49,216 nucleotides of DNA, from the NCBI GenBank assembly GCA_964356355.1, contig CAYHGX010000011.1, forward strand, positions 1 to 49,216, in the 5' to 3' direction. Below are positions 1 through 9,323 of the stretch, one piece after another. The position numbers and the translations under genes were made by a program. This DNA is from CAYHGX01 sp964356355. Its GTDB lineage: Bacteria > Patescibacteriota > Gracilibacteria > UBA1369 > LOWO2-01-FULL-3. Below the pieces are notes generated by a model. It made no database searches. It was not told where the DNA came from and saw only the letters and a program-made list of their open reading frames with translations. Positions within the stretch are counted from its first letter, which is position 1. Every line of letters starts with the position of its first letter.

Positions 1-1181
1 TTGCAATTCACAACATCACACTCCCCTATTAGCTCATCGAGGCCGTGGAGCTCGGTGGTGGTGATGATGGTTTGGCAACCTTTGAGGGATTTTATGAGGT
101 GGAGCTGGCGTTTTTCGTCGAGTTCGGAGAAGACATCGTCGAGGAGGAGCACTGGAAAATGGCCAGTGAGGCGTTTGATAAATTCGATTTCGGCGAGCTT
201 GATGGCGAGGAGGAGGGTGCGGAATTCGCCGCGGGAGGCGGAGGAGAGGATATTGTGACCGTTGAGCGAGAAAATGAGGTCGTCGCGGTGGGGGCCAACG
301 GTGGTTTCGGCGCGGATGATGTCTACTTGGCGGCGCGAGTACAAAGCCTCAAAGTATTGGGCGGATAGCTCTTCAAGAGTGGGAATACCTGTGGAGATTT
401 CCAGAGTTAACTTGGTGGAGTATTTAACCGTAATCTCGGCTTCTGTATCAGCAATGGTGTTGTAAAAATCACCTAAATTTTTTGAGAGAAAATCAACGTA
501 ACTCAAGCGAGAAAGCATCACCTGTGAGCCGTACCGGATGGCTTCCTGATCCCAGGCATCGAGGTCTTCGAGGAGACAAGAGGAAGATGAACACTCCTCT
601 CGGCCTCCGGCACTCGTTACGTGTGCTTGGTTAATAGCACTGCGCTGCGCTTCGTGCTTGGATGTGCGAATTTGTTTGAGCAGAGCGTTTCTTTGGCTAA
701 TGATCTTTTTATATTTAGACAGTGCAGCGAGGTAGTGGCGATCGGATTGGGAGAGCACTATATCCAAGTAACGGCGACGGAGAGAGGGGCTTAGATAAAG
801 CATATTCAAGTCTTCTGGGTGAAAAAGAACGGAGAGAAAATTGCCTATGTAGTTACTATGGCGGAGATTCACCTCGTTTTTGCGAAAATTTTTGCGAACG
901 GCTGGGCGGACAGAGTTGAAAACTTCTAGTTGAACATTTTCATTGGAAGCCTCTACTGATCCTTTTATACGAGCAAAGTCCTGGTCCCATTTGATTAAGT
1001 CGGCGCTCTCACTAGTTCGGAAGGAACGCCCAATTGAAAGCAAATATAGTGCCTCCAGAAAATTAGTTTTGCCCTTGCCGTTTTCGCCAACAAAGATCGT
1101 TATTTCTTTCTCTGGCAGGAATTCATGAGTGAAATCCTGGTAGTTGCGGAAGTTTTCTAATTGAATTTTTGTGATTTTCAT
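1..1181 (-). CDS. recF: DNA replication/repair protein RecF, 3' end cut by window edge
   Basis: RecF is an SMC-like ATPase that loads RecA at single-stranded gaps during recombinational repair. The frame opens at ATG (complement of 1179-1181) with MKITKIQLENFRNY, the usual RecF start. The Walker A loop GENGKGKTN lies near residues 34-42. Further on are the signature region (SSASRGEFRTLLLAIKLAE) and Walker B (PVLLLDDVFSELD), then an ITTTE segment, so nearly the whole protein is present. About 393 codons are visible, against a usual 360-370. Most of the excess is a roughly 25-30 residue insertion near residues 172-200, between LLKQI and LEDLDAWD, encoded by a family A repeat. It is divergent from thrS with a 44 bp gap. 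Confidence 0.95.
   Translation of the reverse strand, partial: MKITKIQLENFRNYQDFTHEFLPEKEITIFVGENGKGKTNFLEALYLLSIGRSFRTSESADLIKWDQDFARIKGSVEASNENVQLEVFNSVRPAVRKNFRKNEVNLRHSNYIGNFLSVLFHPEDLNMLYLSPSLRRRYLDIVLSQSDRHYLAALSKYKKIISQRNALLKQIRTSKHEAQRSAINQAHVTSAGGREECSSSSCLLEDLDAWDQEAIRYGSQVMLSRLSYVDFLSKNLGDFYNTIADTEAEITVKYSTKLTLEISTGIPTLEELSAQYFEALYSRRQVDIIRAETTVGPHRDDLIFSLNGHNILSSASRGEFRTLLLAIKLAEIEFIKRLTGHFPVLLLDDVFSELDEKRQLHLIKSLKGCQTIITTTELHGLDELIGECDVVNC
610..661 (+). repeat. Family A dispersed hairpin repeat inside recF
   Basis: The second hairpin is clear: AGCAC pairs with GTGCT around a GC-rich centre, followed by TTGG, as in the other copies. The first hairpin is degenerate (CAC...GTG). 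The element lies in the recF coding strand and is read through in frame, adding residues such as SKHEAQRSAINQ. Its orientation matches all other copies in the window. Confidence 0.75.
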
Positions 1182-1225
1182 TCTATATTGCTCGTAATTT
1201 ATGCCTAGTTTAACCTAATTTGACG

Positions 1226-2965
1226 ATGTCAGAAAATAAAAAACAATTTGAGTTGTCCACTGTAAGACATTCTTGTGCTCATATCTTGGCTCAGGCCGTG
1301 CTGCAGATGTTCCCAGAAGCCAAACTTGGCATTGGACCTGCAATTGATGATGGATTTTACTATGATTTTGAGTTGCCACGGACACTGATTCCGGAGGATC
1401 TACCTTTGCTTGAGAAACATATGAAACAGATTATTAAGCAGAATCAGAAGTTTATTGTGCGAGAGGAGCCGGGAGAAATGGCAATTAAATTTTTAGAAGA
1501 GACTGAGCAAAAATATAAGCTGGAATTGGTGAAAGAATTTCATGCAAGGGGTGAAAAAATCACCTTCTATGAAAATGTCATGCAGGATGGGAAGGCAATG
1601 TTTGTGGATCTTTGCGAAGGGCCGCATGTGGATTCTACTGGGCAAATTGGGGCCTTTAAACTGATGAAAATTGCTGGTGCGTACTGGAGGGGCAGCGAGA
1701 AAAACCCTATGCTACAGCGTATTTACGGGGTGGCGTTTAATACTCAGGAAGAACTCACCGAACACTTGGAGTGGCTGGAAGAAGCAAAAAGACGCGATCA
1801 CCGCAAACTTGGCACAGCCCTTGGACTGTTTCAGTTTCATGAAATTTCTCCAGGAAGTGTGTTTTTCATGCCAAAGGGGACAATTGTTTTCAACGAGTTG
1901 TTGAGTTTTTTGCGTAAAGAATACAAAAAAAGAGGCTACGACGAAGTGATCACTCCGCTGATTTATGACAAATCACTTTGGGAACAGAGTGGGCACTGGG
2001 AACATTATCAGGAGAACATGTTTTTGGTAGACATGGATGGAAAAGAGGCTTCATTGAAGCCGATGAACTGCCCTTCTCACATGCTTATTTACAAAATGGA
2101 GACACGCAGCTATCGCGATTTACCTCTACGTATTGCCGATTTCGCGATGTTGCACCGTAATGAAATCCGAGGCGCTCTGGGCGGAATGACACGCGTGAGA
2201 AAGTTTTGTATGGATGATGCACATCTATTTGTAACTGAGGAGCAAATGGAACAAGAGATTTTGGCATGTATCGATTTCGTGCAATATCTTTATACTGAGA
2301 TTTTTGATTTTAAATATGAGGTGCTGCTTTCGACACGTCCTGAACAGTCGATGGGAACACAGGAGCAGTGGGACAATGCTGAGGGAGCGCTAGAAAAGGC
2401 CTTGAATAAGGCGGGAATTAATTTCACTATAAACGAGGGAGATGGTGCCTTTTATGGCCCTAAAATTGACTTTAGAATCAAGGATTCTTTGAATAGAGAA
2501 TGGCAGTGCGCCACTGTACAGGTGGATTTCCAGATGCCGAAAAGGTTTGAGCTGGAATACGAGGGCAGCGATGGAAAACAGCATACACCCGTGGTGATAC
2601 ATCGTGCGATTCTTGGTTCTGTGGAGCGCTTTATGGCGATTTTAATAGAGCACTATGCGGGAGCTTTGCCTGTGTGGTTAGCACCAGTGCAGGCGCTGAT
2701 TGTTCCGGTTTCTGATAAGTTCAGTGAGTATGGAAAGAGCGTAATTGCCAAGCTGGAAGCGGCTGGGGTGCGTTGTGAAATGGATGAAAGCAATGAAACT
2801 TTGGGCAAAAGAATTCGCAATGCGGAAATGATGAAAGTGCCTTACATGGTAGTGGTGGGCGAAAAAGAGGCGGCCGATGGAACGGTGGCCGTGAGAGATT
2901 ACAGCTCAAAGAACCAGGAGGTAATGGGGATGGAGGACCTTTTAGCAAAATTTACGACGCGGTAG
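1226..2965 (+). CDS. thrS: Threonine--tRNA ligase lacking the TGS domain
   Basis: Charges tRNA-Thr with threonine. The protein (579 aa) starts directly in the N2 editing-type domain (TVRHSCAHILAQAV). The zinc and motif 1-2 region follows (MNCPSHMLIYK, then LHRNEIRGALGGMTRVRKF), with motif 3 at GSVERFMAILIEH and a C-terminal anticodon-binding domain (PVWLAPVQ onward). Bacterial ThrRS is usually about 640 aa; the roughly 60-residue N-terminal TGS domain is missing. I chose ATG at 1226; an in-frame TTG at 1220 is possible. The 3' end overlaps the convergent gene at 2952 by 14 bases. Confidence 0.96.
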   Translation: MSENKKQFELSTVRHSCAHILAQAVLQMFPEAKLGIGPAIDDGFYYDFELPRTLIPEDLPLLEKHMKQIIKQNQKFIVREEPGEMAIKFLEETEQKYKLELVKEFHARGEKITFYENVMQDGKAMFVDLCEGPHVDSTGQIGAFKLMKIAGAYWRGSEKNPMLQRIYGVAFNTQEELTEHLEWLEEAKRRDHRKLGTALGLFQFHEISPGSVFFMPKGTIVFNELLSFLRKEYKKRGYDEVITPLIYDKSLWEQSGHWEHYQENMFLVDMDGKEASLKPMNCPSHMLIYKMETRSYRDLPLRIADFAMLHRNEIRGALGGMTRVRKFCMDDAHLFVTEEQMEQEILACIDFVQYLYTEIFDFKYEVLLSTRPEQSMGTQEQWDNAEGALEKALNKAGINFTINEGDGAFYGPKIDFRIKDSLNREWQCATVQVDFQMPKRFELEYEGSDGKQHTPVVIHRAILGSVERFMAILIEHYAGALPVWLAPVQALIVPVSDKFSEYGKSVIAKLEAAGVRCEMDESNETLGKRIRNAEMMKVPYMVVVGEKEAADGTVAVRDYSSKNQEVMGMEDLLAKFTTR

Positions 2966-5402
2966 CTGAGATACCTCCAGGCGGAGAGGGAGTGACAACA
3001 GTTGTGGGAGAGTTTTGAATTAGCCCGACTTTGGTCTTTTTTGATCGGTCATGTGGGTGTCGAGGAATGACTTCGTAGTATTCAGGGAATAGGGAATGTG
3101 GCAGCAGGCGCGTTATTACCTCTCTAACACGACGGAGTTCGTACTGACGATGGCCTAATTCATTATTCATGGTGCTTTGGACCTTGAGCCTAGACAAATC
3201 AGTGATCATCACTTCAGTTGGCGCGGAATATACACCTTTCAGATCTACGTCCTCAACCGGAACATCAGCCACATAAGCATCTACTTTGAAAGCTTGAGAC
3301 TTACTCTTATTTGATTTCACTCCTCTATTACCCTTTGTTCCTTTCGATTCAATACGTTTTAGTTGACGGCCAAAGGTGAGATAATGCGTTTCTAGCATGT
3401 CTTTAACTTTCCGAATGTCTGCATCTGTCTCACACACAATAGTCATGCGGATTAGGTCAGTAAGGTCTTTAGCTCTAACCTGATCGCGATGGAGGAGCTT
3501 AGTGACCATGCTATGGAGGGATTTTTTACTAACAAATTTTCCGTTGTGATCTAATAATAATTGGCAGTTAACATCACCAAATTTTGCTGGGAGTAAGGGA
3601 ATTGTCCTCTCTTTAACATTTTGTCCGGCAATCTTAAAATCAAAAGTATTACCACTTGGATCTTCATAAAAAGTAACTTTTTGCACTTGTTCTGTTGGTC
3701 TAATACGAAGACCTGGGTTGGCCTGGAGGAAATACGCGGCAATAGCCTTGGCATCGTGGTCCTGATAGACCTTGCGGGGAGTGGATTCACAGCTGTAGAG
3801 AACCGCTGCAAGTTCTAGCTTTAATCTGGCAAAGAAGCGATCACGAGGATCCTCACTATTTGCGCACCCCCTAATTAAATCGGCATAGTCGCAATTTTTC
3901 AAAATATCGTGCGGAAGACTTTCAGTATTAAGGTTCAGTTCATCACAAAGGAAATAGAAATAGCTGCTAACTTCCTGAAGGATAGATTCAACCCTATTTT
4001 TTACCGTTGTAATATTTTCTCGGCGGCCCTTCCTCACGGCACCGAATAGTGATTTCAGGTATTCATTGTAGCGATCCTCATGGAGTTCTCCCGTATTTTG
4101 GTTAAACAACTCCTGGTATAGACGTGTGATTTCTTCAGGAACTTCTTCAGGCTCGGAAAGGAGATTTAGCACATCAATATGAGAAGAAAGCGTTTGTGTG
4201 TGGTTGCGAATTTGAGATTCAATTACCTTCCACATGCTGGAGGTATCTTCAAAATCGTCAACAGTGAGAGTGTTGCCTTGATCAACTGAGAATACTATCG
4301 GTAAAGGGACTGAGCCAACTAGCTTGTCCAATTCTTCCTTAAAAACTTTCAGAAGAAGCACTTGAACGTCCTTTTGAGTAAAATCCTTGTTGGCCAATTT
4401 GAGAAAGGTAGTCTCAAACATATCATTTAGGCAATCTATATCTACTGCAAGGTACTGTTGATTTTCGCTCACTTCATTTAATTCCACCCCTCGGGCCTGG
4501 GCAATAGCGTTTCTGGCATGTGTAAATTTGGCGGTTTTCACTTGAAGGAAGTGTTTACAATTCATCGTAATGAATTGAGATGGGCGGCTTTTTCCTCGCT
4601 CCAGATAGACGTCACCAGTGATTTTTGCCACGTGCCCCTGCTGGCACTCAGGATCAAAGATAACAGATGCTAATAGGTCCTTATTTTCTCTTAACCAAGA
4701 ACGAATATCGTGCTGGGGATAGTCCTTCTCTAAATCATCGATAAATTGAGTAAAGGTATTTGTGAGATCATTGGGATCATAGTTTTCTTTGAAAAAGGCG
4801 AGGTAATTTTTCAGGTCTTCGGCCATTTGGGGATCCACCTTTTGCTTTTTCATTCCATTTAAATTGAAACGAACGTGGGCCATGAGTCCATCAACAATTG
4901 AAGCACCAGTGGAAACGAGATTATTGGCACGGTAACTCGTGCGATTTTGGACAATAGTTTCATCCACCATCATCTTTAAAATCTGAGGATTAGTGAAAAA
5001 ATCAATAAGGAGATCTTGATCTATCCCTCTGTCGAAACAGGATTTAGCAATTGTTTCAACTACTTCTACAAAGGGAAGAGTGGCTGCTATTGGGGAATCT
5101 AGGTGATCGAGGATTTGGGCCTTGAGGAGTAAATCTTCATTAGGGTCTGAAAGTAAGGGTGGTAAGGTACGAATATTCACCTTTTCGATCAGTCTTAAGT
5201 CACGAGCTTGCGCGATAGTTCCTGCAACTAAGGGTATTCTTTCTGCCAAGAGGTCTGCACCATTGGCAACTTGATCCGTGACTCGGCGAACCCTCTCTCT
5301 TAAGCCTTGGACTCCACTTAGCAGGTATTCGGCAGCACTGGAGAGTACATGAGTCTTAAGGTCAGATTGCAACAATTGAGGTTCCTGTACTTTTTCAGCC
5401 AT
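2952..5402 (-). CDS. Large conserved-type protein with a possible RelA/SpoT-like C-terminal domain
   Basis: An 816 aa soluble protein, last gene of the five-gene operon that begins at 15175. The first 500 residues look mainly helical and I do not recognise them. Around residues 630-790 the pattern resembles the synthetase fold of RelA/SpoT proteins: a KSLHSMVTKLLHRD segment, then DLTDLIRMTIVCETDADIRKV, a basic KGNRGVKS stretch, and VMITDLSRLKVQ followed by ELGHRQYELRR. In RelA the equivalents are the KxxxSxxxK, DLxGIRI and EVQIRT...E blocks. The match is by eye and the catalytic residues are not all obvious. It may be a (p)ppGpp-type or related nucleotidyltransferase, or only a remote structural relative. 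Confidence 0.7.
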   Translation of the reverse strand: MAEKVQEPQLLQSDLKTHVLSSAAEYLLSGVQGLRERVRRVTDQVANGADLLAERIPLVAGTIAQARDLRLIEKVNIRTLPPLLSDPNEDLLLKAQILDHLDSPIAATLPFVEVVETIAKSCFDRGIDQDLLIDFFTNPQILKMMVDETIVQNRTSYRANNLVSTGASIVDGLMAHVRFNLNGMKKQKVDPQMAEDLKNYLAFFKENYDPNDLTNTFTQFIDDLEKDYPQHDIRSWLRENKDLLASVIFDPECQQGHVAKITGDVYLERGKSRPSQFITMNCKHFLQVKTAKFTHARNAIAQARGVELNEVSENQQYLAVDIDCLNDMFETTFLKLANKDFTQKDVQVLLLKVFKEELDKLVGSVPLPIVFSVDQGNTLTVDDFEDTSSMWKVIESQIRNHTQTLSSHIDVLNLLSEPEEVPEEITRLYQELFNQNTGELHEDRYNEYLKSLFGAVRKGRRENITTVKNRVESILQEVSSYFYFLCDELNLNTESLPHDILKNCDYADLIRGCANSEDPRDRFFARLKLELAAVLYSCESTPRKVYQDHDAKAIAAYFLQANPGLRIRPTEQVQKVTFYEDPSGNTFDFKIAGQNVKERTIPLLPAKFGDVNCQLLLDHNGKFVSKKSLHSMVTKLLHRDQVRAKDLTDLIRMTIVCETDADIRKVKDMLETHYLTFGRQLKRIESKGTKGNRGVKSNKSKSQAFKVDAYVADVPVEDVDLKGVYSAPTEVMITDLSRLKVQSTMNNELGHRQYELRRVREVITRLLPHSLFPEYYEVIPRHPHDRSKKTKVGLIQNSPTTVVTPSPPGGISATAS

Positions 5403-5495
5403 TATTGCGATTATGAGCGATTATTAAAACACCTACCTGCATGTGAATCAACATACTGGGCTGCGAAGTCACTAAAATCCCATTAGTGGCTTTCT

Positions 5496-8400
5496 TTACA
5501 TCTCATTCTCACTAGTGAATGCTCGTTTGCGAGCTTCTTTTTCGGCGTTACTTACTCCCTCCGGCATACCTTCGAGGTTGGCGGCCCGTACAATTTGTAC
5601 CATTTTGGCTCCATTATCGCCTTTTACTACCTTTTGAAGGGTCCTTCCAAAGGTATCAAAGGCTAGCTTAATTCTTTCCTGAGCTCTATGGTCGGTTTCG
5701 GCGGCGTTGATATGCATCGTTTCATAAAGACTGTTTAGATCTGTATCATTGTAGGCCTCTACAACTCTGTCAACCACCTCATTCATACCATTGATGAAAA
5801 CTTGTGGCGGACGCCCAGGGGTACAAACTGTACCTTTACTGGCATTCAAAACGTTATCGGACATGCGCTGATATTTATCCTTACCTTTCTCGTACTTATC
5901 GGTCATGATCCCCTCAAAACGTACATAGGAACGGAGGGCTTCCACAAGCCTTTCTCTCTTGTCATCGTCGGCGAGAGTACGCATATACTGGCTAAATCCG
6001 GGAAAAACGTTGGCGTATCCTTCAATTGTAAGGAACTTTTTACTACCGGAGGTGGCCTTGCAGGCATCATTTAATACCTCTTCTGTAGCAGGCGGAAGGT
6101 AGGCAAACATATCATCGTGGTCGAGGTTTTCACCGTTACGGATGGCCTTATTGATACGGGTACGAGTTTGGTCACTGGGGATTACATACTTCCACATGAA
6201 GCGATCTACGGCACCTTTTGGCGTATGCTTAGTTGGATCCGAACTATTTCCGTCATCAAAAATATCGGCCCATTTCTTGTAATCCTGTTGGGTGGGACGG
6301 GCTACTTTTCCATTATCGCGTTTCATGCGGGCTGTCATATATTCCAGGATTGGGAAGCGAGGAAGCATTTCGGAGTTGATATGGGCGATACGATCAGGCG
6401 GAAGAATTGTGCGTCCATTTTTACTACACACTGCTGCCACACCCTCCACCATGAAATAGATTTTGGCCTGCATGGAAGACTTACCATTTTCAATTGAGTG
6501 AAGGATTAGACCCTCATACTCCTGGGGATCAACGTATTCACCATTTTTGTGCTGGCGTAAAAGCTCGCCCAAGCGCTGTTCATGGCCACCATCGGTACCT
6601 TCAAGCTCCTTACCTTCTTCATAATAGGTGCGAGCATTTGATTGATATTTTGACTTGTCACCGGAGTACCACTCATTGTATTGGCCTTCACCGAAAAGTA
6701 CGTCGATACCGGCTTTAAGAAAGTCTTTACCGGTACGTGGGTCATCTTCTGCGATTTGGGTGAAGGGATCTCCATCAGCCGGAATTGGAATCCTGACACT
6801 GGGGTTCACTATATCAATAAAGTTATTGAGGTTCTTCCATAAATCAACGTTGTACCAGGGAATCTGACCTTTCTCCATGAGGGTGTACATACAGGCCTTC
6901 AACTCATCTCGGTTGGTGGTAGTAGTTAAACGATCCTGGATTTCGAAGACACCTTTCGCATCGAAGGAATCCTTAAACTGCTGCATCGATTCGGTTTCAG
7001 TAGACTGATTAATACGCTTCATTTCCGGTGCGAAGTAATAAACATCAGAGGCCACACTGGAGTAACGATCCTTTTGGCGGCGCTGAAAGCGGCGCTCGTA
7101 GTATTCCCACATCACTTTGCCCATTTCCCAGAAGTCGGAGACACTCAAGAAGCGGGTGCTATTCCAAATAGAAGAAAGCATACCCTGCTCAGCCTTTGTC
7201 ATATTGCCAACTTTGTGAATATCATTATATGGTAAAACTTCCGTGTTATATTTTACTTTCTTTGGTGCTGTGCCTTGTGGCTCTGGTTCCGGCTCCGGCT
7301 CTGGGGTGGAGTTTTCAGCGACCATGGACTCAAAACTTGGCATGGCCTCTGAGGGGGCGGCGGTGGGTTCAGGTGCGGGCTGGGTACGATCAATGATGGA
7401 GCCCTTATTGGCTGCGTCCATGGCGGCAACAGCGTCCATTTTGCGGACACGCTTTTTCCAGGCATCACTGCCAATTTTTGGCTTTAATCCGGGCATTTTG
7501 GTAGCTAAGGCAAAAGGCACTCCCGCATTAATCATGGATTCCAGATCAGGGTTATTGGGATCGTTCGGATCTGGTTCGATAATCAAATTTTCCTTACCCG
7601 ATTCATCAATTGTGCGTCTAAGAATACCGGCTTGGCGGCTACCATCATCGTCGAGATACCATACTTTGGTGGTTTCTCCGGATTTTGGGATCGAGAGAAC
7701 GCTCATGCGAGTGCCTCCAATCTTTTTAAAGCGATCCTGCAATTCGGGGCTCTGGCCCTGAACAAGGCTCATTGCCTGTTTTTCGGAAGCGGTATTTTGC
7801 TTGCCGAGGGCTTCGTTTAGCTCGTCAATGCTCATTTCGGAATGAAAATCGTGCTGGCGGAGAAGCTTGGCAAATTCGCCGTAAGAGAAAACTTTCTGTT
7901 TTCGGCTGAATCGGAGAGCAGGATCAACGGAACTGGAGATCCACTCTTTAGGAATTTTTGTGACAAATTTATCTAAAATAATTTCTTTGGTGATTTCATT
8001 TTTTTCTTGAATGCTAAAAGATTCCTCTTGGTAGATTTTTTTTCCCTTATCATCCATACCAACGTAAATTTTCGCCTTAAATTGTTGACCCTTGTGAAGA
8101 TCTTTATATCCGGTTTCCGGAGCTACTTTTTCGTTGAGCTCGGCTAGTGAATTGATTTCCTCATAGGCCTCGAAGGCGTCCATAAGGTGCATGAAATTCT
8201 GGTAGCCAGACTGCACCAGCTTGCCCTCGTCATCATAATATTCCACTGTGAGCTCCCCGGGAGAGTAATCGTAAATATCCTCCTTTTCGCGTTCGAAAAT
8301 GAGGCGGGAAATCTTGATTTCTTTGAGAACTTTTTTAGTTTTGCCAGTGGTGGGATCGGCTTCCAGGCCGGTCATTTTTAGAGTTTTTGGACGGGTATCT

Positions 8401-9311
8401 TTTTTGCCTGAGGCGATATCGAAAAGCCAGATTTTTAGATCCTCAGTGGCATTCACATCAAAGCCAGCACGTCGAGAAAAATATTCAATGGCGCGGTAGC
8501 GGGCCAAGGTACGGCTGAAGTAATCGATCCACTCCTTGTGAACCGGTACCCTCTCCTGCAACAGGGCTTCAATTTCATGATCAATTTTGGAGAGCTCCTC
8601 CTTTAAGCGCTTAATCGCTGCTTCGTCAGGTTTGGAAGCAGTCAGCAACCTTTGCAATTCTTTATCCTTTTGATTGGCCTCCTTGGAAAGAGTGAACTGA
8701 GCATGCTCAAGAGAATCTAGCTTTTCGACTAATTCAGCGGGAGCGCGCTCGAGTACCCAATTTTCTTTTTTGGTTTCGCCGGCAGCCTTAATGCGGCTAT
8801 TGAGATCGGAGCTATCGATGATGGCGTTAGCGGCGGAAGCCGTAAAGGTGAGTGTAGAGGCCGCAATATCCTTTTCCCTTAGTTCGGCGAGATTCTTGAG
8901 GTGGGCCTTTTCTGTACGTGGAGTGAGGGCTCTGGATAAATGGGAGGCCTCACTGTTGAGATTGCGCAGGAGGGTTTCGGCGTAGTTGCGTTCTTCTTCG
9001 CCGCCCTTGAGGGAACGAAGGAAGGTTGGTGCAAACTTGGAACGATTGGGGAATTTGCCTTGAGAGAGAGCCTTGGCGAAGTGTTTATAGGAAACCTTGG
9101 CCATGAGGTTGGGATTCTTCAGCACATCATAGATCTCAAAAAGCACATCATAATCGATTTTGCCTTCACGGTGGGCCTGAGCGATATCTTTAGCATAGGG
9201 CACGCTGCCGAGCTTTTCGAGTTCGGCACACTTTTTCATGGCGTCCTCATTGATGGCGATTGTTTCGGGAGAGGTGCCGCTTGGTCCTGTTTTTTTATTG
9301 TCGTTGGTCAT
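5496..9311 (-). CDS. Giant hypothetical protein, fourth gene of the VirB6-like operon
   Basis: A 1271 aa protein I do not recognise. No clear signal peptide or membrane helix is visible. The N-terminal third is charged and helical, with a likely coiled coil near residues 195-260 (KEANQKDKELQRLL onward). A disordered Pro/Glu linker lies near residues 665-700 (PEPEPEPEPQ). The C-terminal half is rich in aromatic and charged residues and may be a folded domain. It starts 13 bases after the VirB6-like gene and ends 93 bases before the next gene, so it is probably co-transcribed and may work with the membrane protein on its cytoplasmic side (inference). Confidence 0.85.
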   Translation of the reverse strand: MTNDNKKTGPSGTSPETIAINEDAMKKCAELEKLGSVPYAKDIAQAHREGKIDYDVLFEIYDVLKNPNLMAKVSYKHFAKALSQGKFPNRSKFAPTFLRSLKGGEEERNYAETLLRNLNSEASHLSRALTPRTEKAHLKNLAELREKDIAASTLTFTASAANAIIDSSDLNSRIKAAGETKKENWVLERAPAELVEKLDSLEHAQFTLSKEANQKDKELQRLLTASKPDEAAIKRLKEELSKIDHEIEALLQERVPVHKEWIDYFSRTLARYRAIEYFSRRAGFDVNATEDLKIWLFDIASGKKDTRPKTLKMTGLEADPTTGKTKKVLKEIKISRLIFEREKEDIYDYSPGELTVEYYDDEGKLVQSGYQNFMHLMDAFEAYEEINSLAELNEKVAPETGYKDLHKGQQFKAKIYVGMDDKGKKIYQEESFSIQEKNEITKEIILDKFVTKIPKEWISSSVDPALRFSRKQKVFSYGEFAKLLRQHDFHSEMSIDELNEALGKQNTASEKQAMSLVQGQSPELQDRFKKIGGTRMSVLSIPKSGETTKVWYLDDDGSRQAGILRRTIDESGKENLIIEPDPNDPNNPDLESMINAGVPFALATKMPGLKPKIGSDAWKKRVRKMDAVAAMDAANKGSIIDRTQPAPEPTAAPSEAMPSFESMVAENSTPEPEPEPEPQGTAPKKVKYNTEVLPYNDIHKVGNMTKAEQGMLSSIWNSTRFLSVSDFWEMGKVMWEYYERRFQRRQKDRYSSVASDVYYFAPEMKRINQSTETESMQQFKDSFDAKGVFEIQDRLTTTTNRDELKACMYTLMEKGQIPWYNVDLWKNLNNFIDIVNPSVRIPIPADGDPFTQIAEDDPRTGKDFLKAGIDVLFGEGQYNEWYSGDKSKYQSNARTYYEEGKELEGTDGGHEQRLGELLRQHKNGEYVDPQEYEGLILHSIENGKSSMQAKIYFMVEGVAAVCSKNGRTILPPDRIAHINSEMLPRFPILEYMTARMKRDNGKVARPTQQDYKKWADIFDDGNSSDPTKHTPKGAVDRFMWKYVIPSDQTRTRINKAIRNGENLDHDDMFAYLPPATEEVLNDACKATSGSKKFLTIEGYANVFPGFSQYMRTLADDDKRERLVEALRSYVRFEGIMTDKYEKGKDKYQRMSDNVLNASKGTVCTPGRPPQVFINGMNEVVDRVVEAYNDTDLNSLYETMHINAAETDHRAQERIKLAFDTFGRTLQKVVKGDNGAKMVQIVRAANLEGMPEGVSNAEKEARKRAFTSENEM

Positions 9312-9323
9312 GTGGGGTGGGAT

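Noticed and set aside
5403..5495. Hairpin CACTAA/TTAGTG between two operon genes as a terminator
   Set aside because: No T tract follows on the minus strand, so only a processing or spacer hairpin is possible.
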